Shown here one piece after another: positions 1 to 6,015 of a DNA stretch of 19,353 nucleotides. Under the pieces are notes generated by a model. The model was not told the origin of the DNA. It saw nothing but the letters and a program-made list of their open reading frames with translations, and searched no databases. The stretch's first letter is position 1. Every line of letters starts with the position of its first letter. Origin of the DNA: UBA10002 sp964373775 (GTDB lineage: Bacteria > Patescibacteriota > Minisyncoccia > Phycocordibacterales > UBA10002); NCBI GenBank assembly GCA_964373775.1, contig CAYJWA010000014.1, positions 1-19,353 of the forward strand, in the 5' to 3' direction. A program made the translations under genes and the position numbers.

Positions 1-55
1 GCACATCATTACAGCGCCCCCGCTCTCTGCGGACGGGAAGACAAACTGGAGCGAG
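1..55 (+). repeat. 55-bp exact direct repeat, copy 1
   Basis: Bases 1-55 are identical to 2408-2462, and base 56 differs (g against c). Both copies are read in the same frame and encode HIITAPPLSADGKTNWSE. The copy begins at the window edge, so the true length of identity to the left is unknown. Confidence 0.95.
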
Positions 56-280
56 GTGGTAAAAAGATTGCCGGACCACTACACTTACTTTAGCGAACCG
101 GAAGGCACAGCCGTCTGGCTTGCACAGAAAGCGGGTACAGTGGTAACAAATTACTCTGCGGAGGTCAAAGCCGCCGAGTACCAGTTTGGTTCGCTAACCA
201 ACTCTGCTACCCGGATAAAATGGTGGCAGAGTAAACGAAAACTAACTCCCGAAGAAATTCGGGTTTTAGAGGAAAGATAA
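2..280 (+). CDS. C-terminal part of a membrane-associated protein, 5' end missing
   Basis: The reading frame is open from base 2 and ends at TAA 278-280, giving 92 codons of a gene that begins outside the window. The first 18 residues (HIITAPPLSADGKTNWSE) are identical to residues 181-198 of the protein at 1869-2657. After that the sequences differ completely: this version continues VVKRLPDHYTYF and ends RKLTPEEIRVLEER, a charged soluble tail with no membrane helix. A GTG at 56 could serve as a start, but the frame runs through it without a break and the upstream homology favours one longer protein. I infer that the missing N-terminus resembles the three-helix N-terminus of the 1869-2657 protein. 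The family is not recognised and no function can be given. Base 1 coincides with the start of the identity, so this may be a contig end inside a repeat. Confidence 0.75.
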   Translation, partial: HIITAPPLSADGKTNWSEVVKRLPDHYTYFSEPEGTAVWLAQKAGTVVTNYSAEVKAAEYQFGSLTNSATRIKWWQSKRKLTPEEIRVLEER

Positions 281-291
281 TATCTTGCACC

Positions 292-340
292 GGCGAGGGG
301 AGTGAGAAAAACGCATTGCGCTTTCTCCACTCCTCTCGCC
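292..340 (+). other. Stem-loop in 3' untranslated region
   Basis: The 5' arm GGCGAGGGGAGTGAGAAA (292-309) pairs with the 3' arm 322-340 (TTTCTCCACTCCTCTCGCC) with one bulge and one wobble, around a 12-nt loop. No T-tract follows, so it is not a standard intrinsic terminator. It begins 12 nt after the stop codon at 280 and could act as an mRNA 3' stabiliser. Confidence 0.6.
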
Positions 341-448
341 CCGTTAGAAACTCTCGCTGAAATAAATAGTCCGGGCGGAGCGTCCGGAAAAGGTACGGCG
401 GGTTTCTAGCAAAAAATAGCACACGATTCACGGCGGGTCTCTAACGGG
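340..448 (+). other. Region with mutually exclusive hairpins ahead of a terminator
   Basis: The segment GTTAGAAACTC (343-353) can pair over 11 positions, with G-T wobbles, with GGGTTTCTAGC (400-410). That encloses an inner 8-bp hairpin TCCGGGCG/CGTCCGGA around 371-389. The overlapping segment CCCGTTAGAAAC (340-351) can instead pair with GTCTCTAACGGG (437-448) with one mismatch. That second pairing uses bases needed by the terminator stem at 433-454. The layout resembles an attenuator switch, but it lies downstream of a stop codon and about 180 nt upstream of the next start, and no ligand or leader peptide is recognised. The switching role is inference. Confidence 0.4.
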
Positions 449-485
449 ACTCGCTTTTTTTGTTGGTCTGATTTTTTAGGTATGG
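428..485 (+). repeat. 58-bp direct repeat containing a terminator, copy 1
   Basis: Bases 428-485 are identical to 2718-2775. The unit holds the terminator hairpin and T-run plus the 24 bases that follow, ending in TTAGGTATGG. Flanking bases are unrelated on both sides. Each copy lies just downstream of one of the two genes that share the 55-bp repeat. Confidence 0.95.
433..461 (+). terminator. Rho-independent terminator, copy 1
   Basis: Stem GCGGGTCT (433-440) pairs with GGACTCGC (447-454) with wobbles, around the loop CTAACG, followed directly by seven T (455-461). It would end transcription of the gene finishing at 280. Confidence 0.8.
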
Positions 486-491
486 TATGCT
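463..491 (+). promoter_or_regulatory. Weak promoter candidate for the SPFH operon
   Basis: TTGGTC (463-468) and TATGCT (486-491) are spaced by 17 bp. This would give a leader of about 130 nt before the start at 628. The matches are modest (4 of 6 in the -10). It directly follows the terminator and partly lies in the 58-bp repeat. Confidence 0.35.
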
Positions 492-627
492 AGCAGATAG
501 AAAGCGGCTCATTGAGCCCGTGTTGCGCTCTTTGAGAACTTCATATTTCAGATAAACCGAAACAGAAAGAAACTCAGCAGATCCTGCTTCGCATACAGCT
601 ACGCAGGACAAAGCAGAAAGGAAAGTT

Positions 628-1872
628 ATGATAAAACTATTAGAGTGGCCGTGGTCCCTGATTCCAGCGACTGCGATCTTCTTCACCGTTAGCGCCATCA
701 TTTCCGCAATCGTGGGTTGGCGCGACAGACAGCGGCTCGCGAATGCGGCTCTCGGTGCCCCCTCAGGAGGAGGCGCTGGCGCAGGCGGAACCGGAAGCGG
801 GCAGCCGCCGACAACAATAACAACATTGCAGAATCAGAATGGCTTGCTTCATATTGTTGCTCCTGCTTCACTCTTGTCTAAACTCGGATACGCAGGAGTC
901 ACATGGATTGTATTGTTCGGTCTGGGGTGGCTCTGTGTTTTTGCGCTTACCGGCATTCTTGAATTCACCAAGCACCGATGGGAGTTAACATTGTCATTCG
1001 GAAGTATTTTGGGGCTAATCTTTGCAGGGCTGTCAGCATACTTGATTTTCTTTATCAGCAATCCGGCGTTTAAGGCGCGCCTCACGGTGAATTTGCTAAA
1101 GAAAGTCAGAGGACCTAACGGCACTTCCCAAGGAGTTATGTATGCCTATGGGCCAGGTTTGCATCTTCTGTTGCCGTGGGAAGATGCTAGCGTTGAACAT
1201 CTTATCAATATCGGCCCCGTTCGGGTTGAGATTGACGAAAAAATCGCGGCGCTAACCGGCGGAGCATTTTTAATGAGAGGTTCATTCCTCTTTATTCCGC
1301 GGTTGCAGCAAATTGCGCAGTATCTTCGTTCTGGCAAAACTGACGAGGAACGCAAGGCAATGATTAAGGGAATGACCACCGACGCTCTTGAGTCGGCGCT
1401 TGCGGTGGAAATCGGGTCTAAAGCAGCCGATGATGTACAAGGAAAACTGGAACAGATTAAGTCAAAAGTAATTCAGTCCTACACTGACAACAAGGCGAAC
1501 TTGGAAGAGGTACTCGGGATAGATGTGCGGGAGCTGCATATTTCACTTGACCCTGACGCAAGCATTGAGAGTGCGCGCCAACGCGCGTACGAGATGGAAA
1601 AATTCCAGGCAATGTCAGGAGGGATAGAAAAGATTGATGAAGGCGCGCGACGAGATACGCTCACTTTCCTTAAACAACTGCCGCAGTCAAGGCATGTTGA
1701 AGAAAAGATAATCAAAATCATTATGCCGGATGAAATGAAAGAAGTTGCGAAGGGAATCCTCAAAAACCCGAAAGTTTCCGATGGAGTTTCCACGGCAGTT
1801 GCCGCATACTTGGGTGCGCAATCTGGAAGTGGCGGAAAAGATAGAAAAGACAAGAAAGGAAGTAATCAATGA
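628..1872 (+). CDS. SPFH/band-7 (stomatin/prohibitin-like) membrane protein
   Basis: The protein has 414 residues. Hydrophobic segments lie at about 10-28, 88-111 and 121-143, with a Gly/Ser-rich linker (43-60) after the first. From about 165 to 330 the pattern is that of an SPFH/band-7 domain: RGPNGTSQGVMYAYGPGLHLLLPWE, then a helical, charged segment with LEEVLGIDVRELHISLDPD and an ARQRAYEMEKFQAM stretch typical of the domain's end. Family members form oligomeric membrane scaffolds that organise microdomains or regulate membrane proteases; which role applies here is unknown. The tail is Lys/Gly/Ser-rich and probably disordered. The ATG at 628 has AGGAAAG about 5 nt upstream. The stop overlaps the next start (ATGA), so the two proteins are probably translationally coupled and may act together in the membrane. 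The SPFH assignment comes from sequence pattern only. Confidence 0.75.
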   Translation: MIKLLEWPWSLIPATAIFFTVSAIISAIVGWRDRQRLANAALGAPSGGGAGAGGTGSGQPPTTITTLQNQNGLLHIVAPASLLSKLGYAGVTWIVLFGLGWLCVFALTGILEFTKHRWELTLSFGSILGLIFAGLSAYLIFFISNPAFKARLTVNLLKKVRGPNGTSQGVMYAYGPGLHLLLPWEDASVEHLINIGPVRVEIDEKIAALTGGAFLMRGSFLFIPRLQQIAQYLRSGKTDEERKAMIKGMTTDALESALAVEIGSKAADDVQGKLEQIKSKVIQSYTDNKANLEEVLGIDVRELHISLDPDASIESARQRAYEMEKFQAMSGGIEKIDEGARRDTLTFLKQLPQSRHVEEKIIKIIMPDEMKEVAKGILKNPKVSDGVSTAVAAYLGAQSGSGGKDRKDKKGSNQ

Positions 1873-2657
1873 CAACAGAGACACCCGTAACAAGCACAGA
1901 TGAAACAAAAGTGAGTAAGCATCTCGTTCTCATCGGCAGGATTATTCTCCCGATTCTCGGGCTCCTCACCTTGTGGGGAGCAAAGACAGTCGCTGTAATT
2001 TTGTCCTCTGTCAATGTAAAGGAAGCAATGGAAAACAGCCCAGAAGCAACCGTGCAAACGATATTCGTGTGGATAGCTTTTTTCATTATCGCTATTCTCA
2101 CCTATAAAGTCGGGGTTCGGCTCAAGATATGGGGTAGCGCTAGAGCAAGAGAGACGACAAAAGGACGAGCGGACTCTTACTCGGCATCAGCGTACAGAGA
2201 CCGCCGGGAAGGGAAGAGATTCTCCCTCGCCGCCGCGGTCTGGACACTGGTCGGTCTCTCAATCGCAGGGTTCATGATTGTAAAGATTCTGCAGGAGATT
2301 GACTACGGACTCTCCAACGCGCCGGAACGAATGGCGGAACGCGGGTATGTGCCGCGGGAATCAGTTGCGGCAGCGCTTGCAGCAGCCGCGCCCGCGCTTC
2401 CGGAAGTGCACATCATTACAGCGCCCCCGCTCTCTGCGGACGGGAAGACAAACTGGAGCGAGCCGCTCATTCGAAAGAAAAGTCCCCACTCAATTCTCAG
2501 TTTTACGGCAGGGGAAGAGATGGATCCATGGGTGGAAACAATGGTTGACGGTAAAGCAGGTCTTAAGATGTCCGATCACGGAACCGGAATTATGGTGAGG
2601 TTCCGCTCCTTAACTAATCACCCAATTAAGATCACCACTGTCGAACAAGTGTTCTGA
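1869..2657 (+). CDS. Three-helix membrane protein with exchangeable C-terminus
   Basis: The protein has 262 residues and no family is recognised. Hydrophobic helices lie at about 19-47, 62-80 and 119-140, with a basic Arg-rich loop (83-117) between the second and third. An Ala-rich stretch (167-177) leads to HIITAPPLSADGKTNWSE (181-198), the segment encoded by the 55-bp repeat. Residues 199-262 form a soluble tail unlike the one encoded at 56-280. The start overlaps the SPFH gene stop by 4 nt, pointing to an operon and a shared membrane role. With the product at 2-280, it looks like one family with a constant membrane part and a variable C-terminal domain. Whether these are two paralogues or two states of one locus cannot be decided from this window. 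Confidence 0.8.
   Translation: MTTETPVTSTDETKVSKHLVLIGRIILPILGLLTLWGAKTVAVILSSVNVKEAMENSPEATVQTIFVWIAFFIIAILTYKVGVRLKIWGSARARETTKGRADSYSASAYRDRREGKRFSLAAAVWTLVGLSIAGFMIVKILQEIDYGLSNAPERMAERGYVPRESVAAALAAAAPALPEVHIITAPPLSADGKTNWSEPLIRKKSPHSILSFTAGEEMDPWVETMVDGKAGLKMSDHGTGIMVRFRSLTNHPIKITTVEQVF
2408..2462 (+). repeat. 55-bp exact direct repeat, copy 2
   Basis: This is identical to 1-55. It lies inside the membrane protein gene 1869-2657, exactly where the two proteins switch from a shared sequence to unrelated C-termini. Confidence 0.95.
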
Positions 2658-2717
2658 CAGAGTCAGAAATCAACCCCGCACAAATTTAGTCCGTGCGGGT
2701 CACACAGGAAACATAAC

Positions 2718-2775
2718 TCACGGCGGGTCTCTAACGGGACTCGCTTTTTTTGTTGGTCTGATTTTTTAGGTATGG
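2718..2775 (+). repeat. 58-bp direct repeat containing a terminator, copy 2
   Basis: This is identical to 428-485. It begins 61 bases after the stop at 2657. A separate 7-bp stem (CCCGCAC 2675-2681 with GTGCGGG 2693-2699) lies between the stop and the repeat. Confidence 0.95.
2723..2751 (+). terminator. Rho-independent terminator, copy 2
   Basis: It has the same 8-bp wobble-containing stem, CTAACG loop and seven-T run as at 433-461. It ends the SPFH operon and insulates it from the promoter at 2786. Confidence 0.8.
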
Positions 2776-2785
2776 AGAGCGGTAG

Positions 2786-2814
2786 TTGACAGTTTATAGG
2801 TAGAGTGATACAAT
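2786..2814 (+). promoter_or_regulatory. Consensus promoter giving a leaderless mRNA
   Basis: TTGACA (2786-2791), a 17-bp spacer and TACAAT (2809-2814) match the sigma70-type consensus at 11 of 12 positions. The -10 box ends 7 nt before the ATG at 2822, so transcription should start at or next to the start codon. No Shine-Dalgarno sequence is present between them. Confidence 0.85.
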
Positions 2815-2821
2815 ACCGCCT

Positions 2822-4033
2822 ATGAAAAACATACCTTTGATGTTGCTTGTGCTCTTCGCGCTCTTTCCTTCAGTTGCATTGGCGCAGTATTATGACTCGC
2901 CGCGCTACGGCGTCCGCTATGTGGACGGACAGTCGTACTATTACCTGTTGCCTTCAGGGCAATACTTTACTTATTTAGGCACGCAGTCATACTCGCCGTA
3001 TCAAGGAAATACGCTCGCGTCCGGGCTCTCTGTCTCCTGCACCGCATCGCCGCTTACGGCGCGCATTGGCGAGGAAGTGTTTTGGTATTCATCCGTTACT
3101 GGCGGGGCAGGGAACTATGCGTATTCATGGAGCGGAGCTGACGGGCTTTTTGGAACACAGAGCGCGGTGCGGAAGGCATACAGCGCTGCGGGCGAGAAAT
3201 ACGCCACAATAACCGTAACAGCAGGCGGGCAGAGCGTGATTGCCGGATGTTCTCAGATTGTCAAGATTGTACCAACGGTGTCAGCTGTGCCGACAATCGC
3301 GGCAATTCCGCGCCTCAACGCTTCCTGCTACGCGGCGCCGGAGCGCATTGCGTCAGGAGAAAGCGCTGCTTGGTTCGCGCTCGTCTCCGGCGCGTCTCCT
3401 TTCGCCACCACTACTTACAATTGGGCAGGCACAGATGAGTTGTCAGGAAGCGCACCCGCGGCTTTCAGAATATATGAGAAAAACGGGTTAAAACACGCCC
3501 TACTCACTGTTACATCCGGCGGGGAGCGGGTGATGACGGTATGTACAAATGCGATTACTGTTGGACCAAAATCCACTCCGCAACCCGCAACTGCGGCGAG
3601 GACAGTGATTGCGCCTGCCCCGCTTCAAGGCATCTGCAGCGCCTCCGTATCCGAAGCGCTTGTCGGAGATGAGGTGCTCTGGCAGGCAAGCGCGGTCGGC
3701 GGCTCCGGCGCGTTTACCTTTGCGTGGGATGGAACGGACGGGCTTTCGGGTAAAAACGCGACCTCGTCAAAAAAATACGAAACAGAAGGAAGAAAAACCG
3801 GTTCGGTGAAAGTCGCCTCGGCGGACAAGAACATTACGATTTCCTGCGGCGACGGCGTAGAGATAATTCCGAGAAAAGAAGATGAGCAGCTCGCTGCCGC
3901 GTTTCTCTCTGGTTTCGCTAATCCGGCGACACTCACTCTCCTTGCGCTCCTCGCAATTCTCGCCGGGGTCTGTCTTGCAACCCGCAAAGAGCGCAAAGAA
4001 AACAGCGCGCGCAAAGCCACACCCGCTCATTAA
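2822..4033 (+). CDS. Secreted surface protein with three PKD/Ig-like repeats and C-terminal membrane anchor
   Basis: The protein has 403 residues. A signal peptide spans 1-21, probably cut after ALA before Gln22. A Tyr-rich segment (23-60) follows. Three homologous beta-sandwich-type repeats lie at about 71-150, 167-248 and 270-350. Each opens with a Cys (73, 169, 272), has a W-G/A-G-T/A-D motif in the middle (e.g. WAGTDELSG, WDGTDGLSG) and closes with a Cys (143, 241, 342), suggesting one disulfide per domain. A hydrophobic helix (about 370-386) followed by a basic tail anchors the protein. PKD-like repeats usually mediate adhesion or scaffold roles at the cell surface; the ligand here is unknown. 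The start at 2822 follows from the promoter just upstream and the intact signal peptide. It stands alone between a terminator and its own downstream hairpin. Confidence 0.85.
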   Translation: MKNIPLMLLVLFALFPSVALAQYYDSPRYGVRYVDGQSYYYLLPSGQYFTYLGTQSYSPYQGNTLASGLSVSCTASPLTARIGEEVFWYSSVTGGAGNYAYSWSGADGLFGTQSAVRKAYSAAGEKYATITVTAGGQSVIAGCSQIVKIVPTVSAVPTIAAIPRLNASCYAAPERIASGESAAWFALVSGASPFATTTYNWAGTDELSGSAPAAFRIYEKNGLKHALLTVTSGGERVMTVCTNAITVGPKSTPQPATAARTVIAPAPLQGICSASVSEALVGDEVLWQASAVGGSGAFTFAWDGTDGLSGKNATSSKKYETEGRKTGSVKVASADKNITISCGDGVEIIPRKEDEQLAAAFLSGFANPATLTLLALLAILAGVCLATRKERKENSARKATPAH

Positions 4034-4086
4034 AACGAAGAAGTATCCCACACAACTCTCTCTCGGAATCCTCCCCATAAATGGAG

Positions 4087-4122
4087 CCCGCCCGAACGAC
4101 TGGGTCGTTCCAGTCGGGCGGG
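4087..4122 (+). other. Strong GC-rich hairpin after the PKD-repeat gene
   Basis: CCCGCCCGA (4087-4095) pairs perfectly with TCGGGCGGG (4114-4122). Inside, after a 4-nt bulge, CTGG (4100-4103) pairs with CCAG (4110-4113) around GTCGTT. No T-run follows, so it may be a 3'-end stabiliser or a factor-assisted terminator. Confidence 0.6.
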
Positions 4123-4156
4123 ACCCTTTAAGAAAGGCGGAATAGAGCCATTCTTC

Positions 4157-4177
4157 GGGGGGTGTGGATAGTTACAC
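4157..4177. repeat. GTGTGGATA motif, copy 1
   Basis: Six G followed by TGTGGATAGTTACAC. The same 21-base layout recurs at 5975-5995 with two differences. TGTGGATAG is one base off the reverse complement of the DnaA box TTATCCACA. It lies 9 bases upstream of a -35 box. Confidence 0.5.
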
Positions 4178-4186
4178 GCCTGTCTA

Positions 4187-4216
4187 TTGACAAGCGATAT
4201 GCTGGTATGCTATAAT
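4187..4216 (+). promoter_or_regulatory. Consensus promoter with extended -10 for the lipoprotein gene
   Basis: TTGACA (4187-4192) and TATAAT (4211-4216) are both perfect, with an 18-bp spacer and TGC directly before the -10 (extended -10). Transcription should start near 4223, giving a leader of about 170 nt. Confidence 0.85.
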
Positions 4217-4222
4217 ACTCCC

Positions 4223-4393
4223 AGTTCAGAAAAACCGTCTCTCGCCTGTCCTGTTGCTTCACTTTACCCCGATGCCAAAAAGAATACTTTGGTACGAGGC
4301 ATGCTTGGGTAAAGCAAAGTGGAGCAAGGGGAGGAAGGAGACATAAGCCTTGCATCCGCCAAAGGCGGAATGGGTAATACAGAGAGGTAGAAA
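4223..4393 (+). other. Long structured 5' leader of the lipoprotein mRNA
   Basis: Two stems stand out. CTTTACCC (4262-4269) pairs with GGGTAAAG (4307-4314), continued inside by ATGCC (4272-4276) with GGCAT (4298-4302). TCCGCC (4355-4360) pairs with GGCGGA (4364-4369) over an AAA loop, ending about 12 nt before the GAGAGGT ribosome-binding site. No known riboswitch class is recognised. A role in controlling translation or stability is inference. Confidence 0.45.
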
Positions 4394-5179
4394 ATGAAGG
4401 AAAATTTTGTCATTCTCGCAATTCTAATAACCGCGGGGTGCGCGAGCACGCCGAAGGTGGTGCAGACAGTGCCGACTTACATCGGCACGAACGCGCCTCC
4501 AACAGTGCCGTCCCCGTATCGTTTTTCTCAAGAGCCCGCGAAGCGGGTGATTGAGGACGATGGAGTGGAGTACCGAGCGCATGTTCGGGAGCTCCAGCGC
4601 CAACGGCTGGCGCACGAGCGGCAACTTGCTCGCATTGAGCAAGCCGCCGAGGAAGCTCGGCTCGCAAAGGAACGAGGGGTAACCCTTGCTCCAGAGCAAG
4701 CCGCGGGGCAGCCGCAGCAGGGAGCGCAGGCAGCGCAGGCACAGCAGCCGACGAGTGGAGCCGTTTTTGGTCGTCTCCCAAGCGGAGCCCCAGTGCTCCT
4801 GCCGTCAATGCCGCTCGTGCCGGTAGTGCCTCCAGGGTACTACCACCAATACGAGGAGCGCCCGACCTACGGGGTCCTCCCGAATGGAGCGCCGGTGCTC
4901 CTACCAAGCGGCGGGGGTCGCGGGTACGGGCACGGCGGGGGGTACGGATATGCCCCTATCGCGCCGGGAACATACCGCTCCACAGCTCGGGCGGACTGGG
5001 GTCCGGTGCGAAACGGGGGACTCGGGAAGGCCTTCCACTGGCTCACGCAGAGTGAGTCAGTTCCAGGGTATCGCCACACTGGCGGTCCCGCGGTTATCAC
5101 GCGCACCTACAGCGTAGGAGGCGCGGTAGTTGCGGGGGGAGGGTTCACCTCCGGGCTAAACTTCCGGTGGGGCAGATAG
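4394..5179 (+). CDS. Lipoprotein with Gly/Ala/Gln-rich body and a repeated LPxGAPVLLPS motif
   Basis: The protein has 261 residues. The N-terminus MKENFVILAILITAGC is a type II signal peptide with the lipid-bearing Cys at residue 16, so it should be exported and lipid-anchored. Residues about 60-100 are rich in Arg, Glu and Ala and probably form a coiled coil (RELQRQRLAHERQLARIEQA). Two copies of a short motif follow, GRLPSGAPVLLPS and GVLPNGAPVLLPS, separated by a Pro-rich stretch, then a Gly/Tyr-rich region and a Gly-rich C-terminus. I do not recognise a family. GAGAGGT lies 5 nt before the ATG, so unlike its neighbours it uses a Shine-Dalgarno site. It is transcribed alone from the promoter at 4187 and ends before a strong terminator. 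A structural or envelope role is likely but unproven. Confidence 0.75.
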   Translation: MKENFVILAILITAGCASTPKVVQTVPTYIGTNAPPTVPSPYRFSQEPAKRVIEDDGVEYRAHVRELQRQRLAHERQLARIEQAAEEARLAKERGVTLAPEQAAGQPQQGAQAAQAQQPTSGAVFGRLPSGAPVLLPSMPLVPVVPPGYYHQYEERPTYGVLPNGAPVLLPSGGGRGYGHGGGYGYAPIAPGTYRSTARADWGPVRNGGLGKAFHWLTQSESVPGYRHTGGPAVITRTYSVGGAVVAGGGFTSGLNFRWGR

Positions 5180-5241
5180 GGAATTGCGTAGTTTTCACAG
5201 GGGTGTACTGGATGGTTTCCGGTACGCCTCTTTTTTGTACG

Positions 5242-5271
5242 AAAAAGGCGCTCTCTTCGGAGCGCCTTTTT
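5242..5271. terminator. Bidirectional Rho-independent terminator
   Basis: GGCGCTC (5247-5253) pairs with GAGCGCC (5260-5266) and is flanked by five A on the left and five T on the right. It can end both the + strand lipoprotein gene (stop at 5179) and the - strand pilin gene (stop at 5298). Confidence 0.9.
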
Positions 5272-5297
5272 GTTATCCAATTTTCCGCATTCAGTAT

Positions 5298-5780
5298 TTA
5301 TGGACAAGTAACCGTTCCACCAGCGCCAATAACGGGTGTTTTTCCTTGTGCCTGACAGTTGGCAATAGCAGCTTTTTGTGCGGCTGTTAATCCCCCCTGT
5401 AGCACAGTTCCAGCTCCTACTTGAGGGCTTGGGGGTCGGTTGGGATTCAGAGCAAAACTGCTAACCACTACATTTACCAGCCCCCAAATGGAGAGCATAA
5501 CAAAGACACCGATAATTCCCCAGATGATGTATTGTTTTGCTTCCCCTCGCTTTTCTTCGTCTCCTGCTCCAGTGATATATCCGAAGACGCCCCAGATAAT
5601 AACCAAAACCGCCAAGCCAATGATAAACGGAATGATGGCATTGATTATACCTTCAACTTGTACAATAATGTCCGCGATGTTCTGAGCAAACGCGATGAAT
5701 GGGAGCGCTATTGCCCCAGAAGCAAGAATGGCTTTAAGTCCTTTTTTCACAATACTTTGTGGGTTTTGAGGTTTGAGCAT
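5298..5780 (-). CDS. TrbC/VirB2-like pilin with Cys-containing C-terminal extension
   Basis: The protein has 160 residues from the ATG at 5780; a TTG three codons upstream (5789) is possible but less likely. Signal peptide about 1-32 (IAFA before Gln33), helix 1 about 46-68 (IIPFIIGLAVLVIIWGVFGYIT), a short charged loop (GDEEKRGEAK) and helix 2 about 85-107 (IIWGIIGVFVMLSIWGLVN). This layout matches the T4SS-pilin family common in Patescibacteria. Unlike its paralogues it carries a tail of about 50 residues with Cys142 and Cys159 that may form a disulfide-closed loop outside the membrane. It is closest in core sequence to the protein at 7133-7495. A promoter candidate lies at 5947-5974. Role inferred: subunit of a pilus or membrane channel related to type IV secretion. 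Confidence 0.8.
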   Translation of the reverse strand: MLKPQNPQSIVKKGLKAILASGAIALPFIAFAQNIADIIVQVEGIINAIIPFIIGLAVLVIIWGVFGYITGAGDEEKRGEAKQYIIWGIIGVFVMLSIWGLVNVVVSSFALNPNRPPSPQVGAGTVLQGGLTAAQKAAIANCQAQGKTPVIGAGGTVTCP

Positions 5781-5820
5781 TGTCCGCAATTTACTCTTGT
5801 CAGCGCCGCTTCGTTCCGCT

Positions 5821-5862
5821 GTACGCGGATGGACGCGGACTTGACGCAGATTAACGCGGATT
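5821..5862. repeat. Degenerate 10-bp tandem repeat
   Basis: Four units in exact 10-bp register, GTACGCGGAT, GGACGCGGAC, TTGACGCAGA and TTAACGCGGA, then TT. It lies in the presumed leader of the pilin gene 5298-5780. Function unknown. Confidence 0.7.
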
Positions 5863-5946
5863 TCAATGTCCTCGCATTACCCAATTATTTATTAAACAAG
5901 TTAGAATACGAAAACGACCTTTTTCTTAAATGTTAACTCATACTTT

Positions 5947-5974
5947 ATTATACACAGGAGAATGGGGGCGTAAA
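5947..5974 (-). promoter_or_regulatory. Promoter candidate for the first pilin gene
   Basis: On the minus strand, TTTACG (5974-5969), a 16-bp spacer and a perfect TATAAT (5952-5947). The leader to the ATG at 5780 would be about 160 nt and would include the 10-bp repeats. Confidence 0.5.
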
Positions 5975-5995
5975 GGGGGGTGTGGATAACTACAC
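5975..5995. repeat. GTGTGGATA motif, copy 2, with exact DnaA-box sequence
   Basis: Six G followed by TGTGGATAACTACAC. TGTGGATAA (5981-5989) is the exact reverse complement of the DnaA consensus TTATCCACA. The outer GTGT and ACAC make a short dyad. It lies directly upstream of the promoter at 5947-5974 and next to the end of the toxin gene. Only single boxes are seen, so there is no case for an origin here. Confidence 0.5.
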
Positions 5996-6015
5996 AACGA
6001 TGCATGTTACTGCGG

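Noticed and set aside
1479..1853. Minus-strand 124-residue frame opposite the SPFH gene
   Set aside because: Ser/Cys-rich antisense of a coding sequence; no start signal.
1..2775. Diversity-generating retroelement, suggested by the variable C-termini
   Set aside because: No reverse transcriptase, and the C-termini are unrelated sequences rather than A-to-N variants of a template.
4410..4907. Minus-strand 165-residue frame opposite the lipoprotein gene
   Set aside because: It is an Ala/Leu/Pro-rich shadow of the lipoprotein coding sequence, which has a clear promoter, ribosome site and lipobox.
5421..5936. Plus-strand 171-residue frame across the first pilin gene and its leader
   Set aside because: It is antisense to the pilin; its end is translated from the 10-bp tandem repeat.
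5975..5995. Replication origin, suggested by an exact DnaA box
   Set aside because: Only one exact box and one near match 1.8 kb apart, with no AT-rich unwinding region and no dnaA or dnaN nearby.
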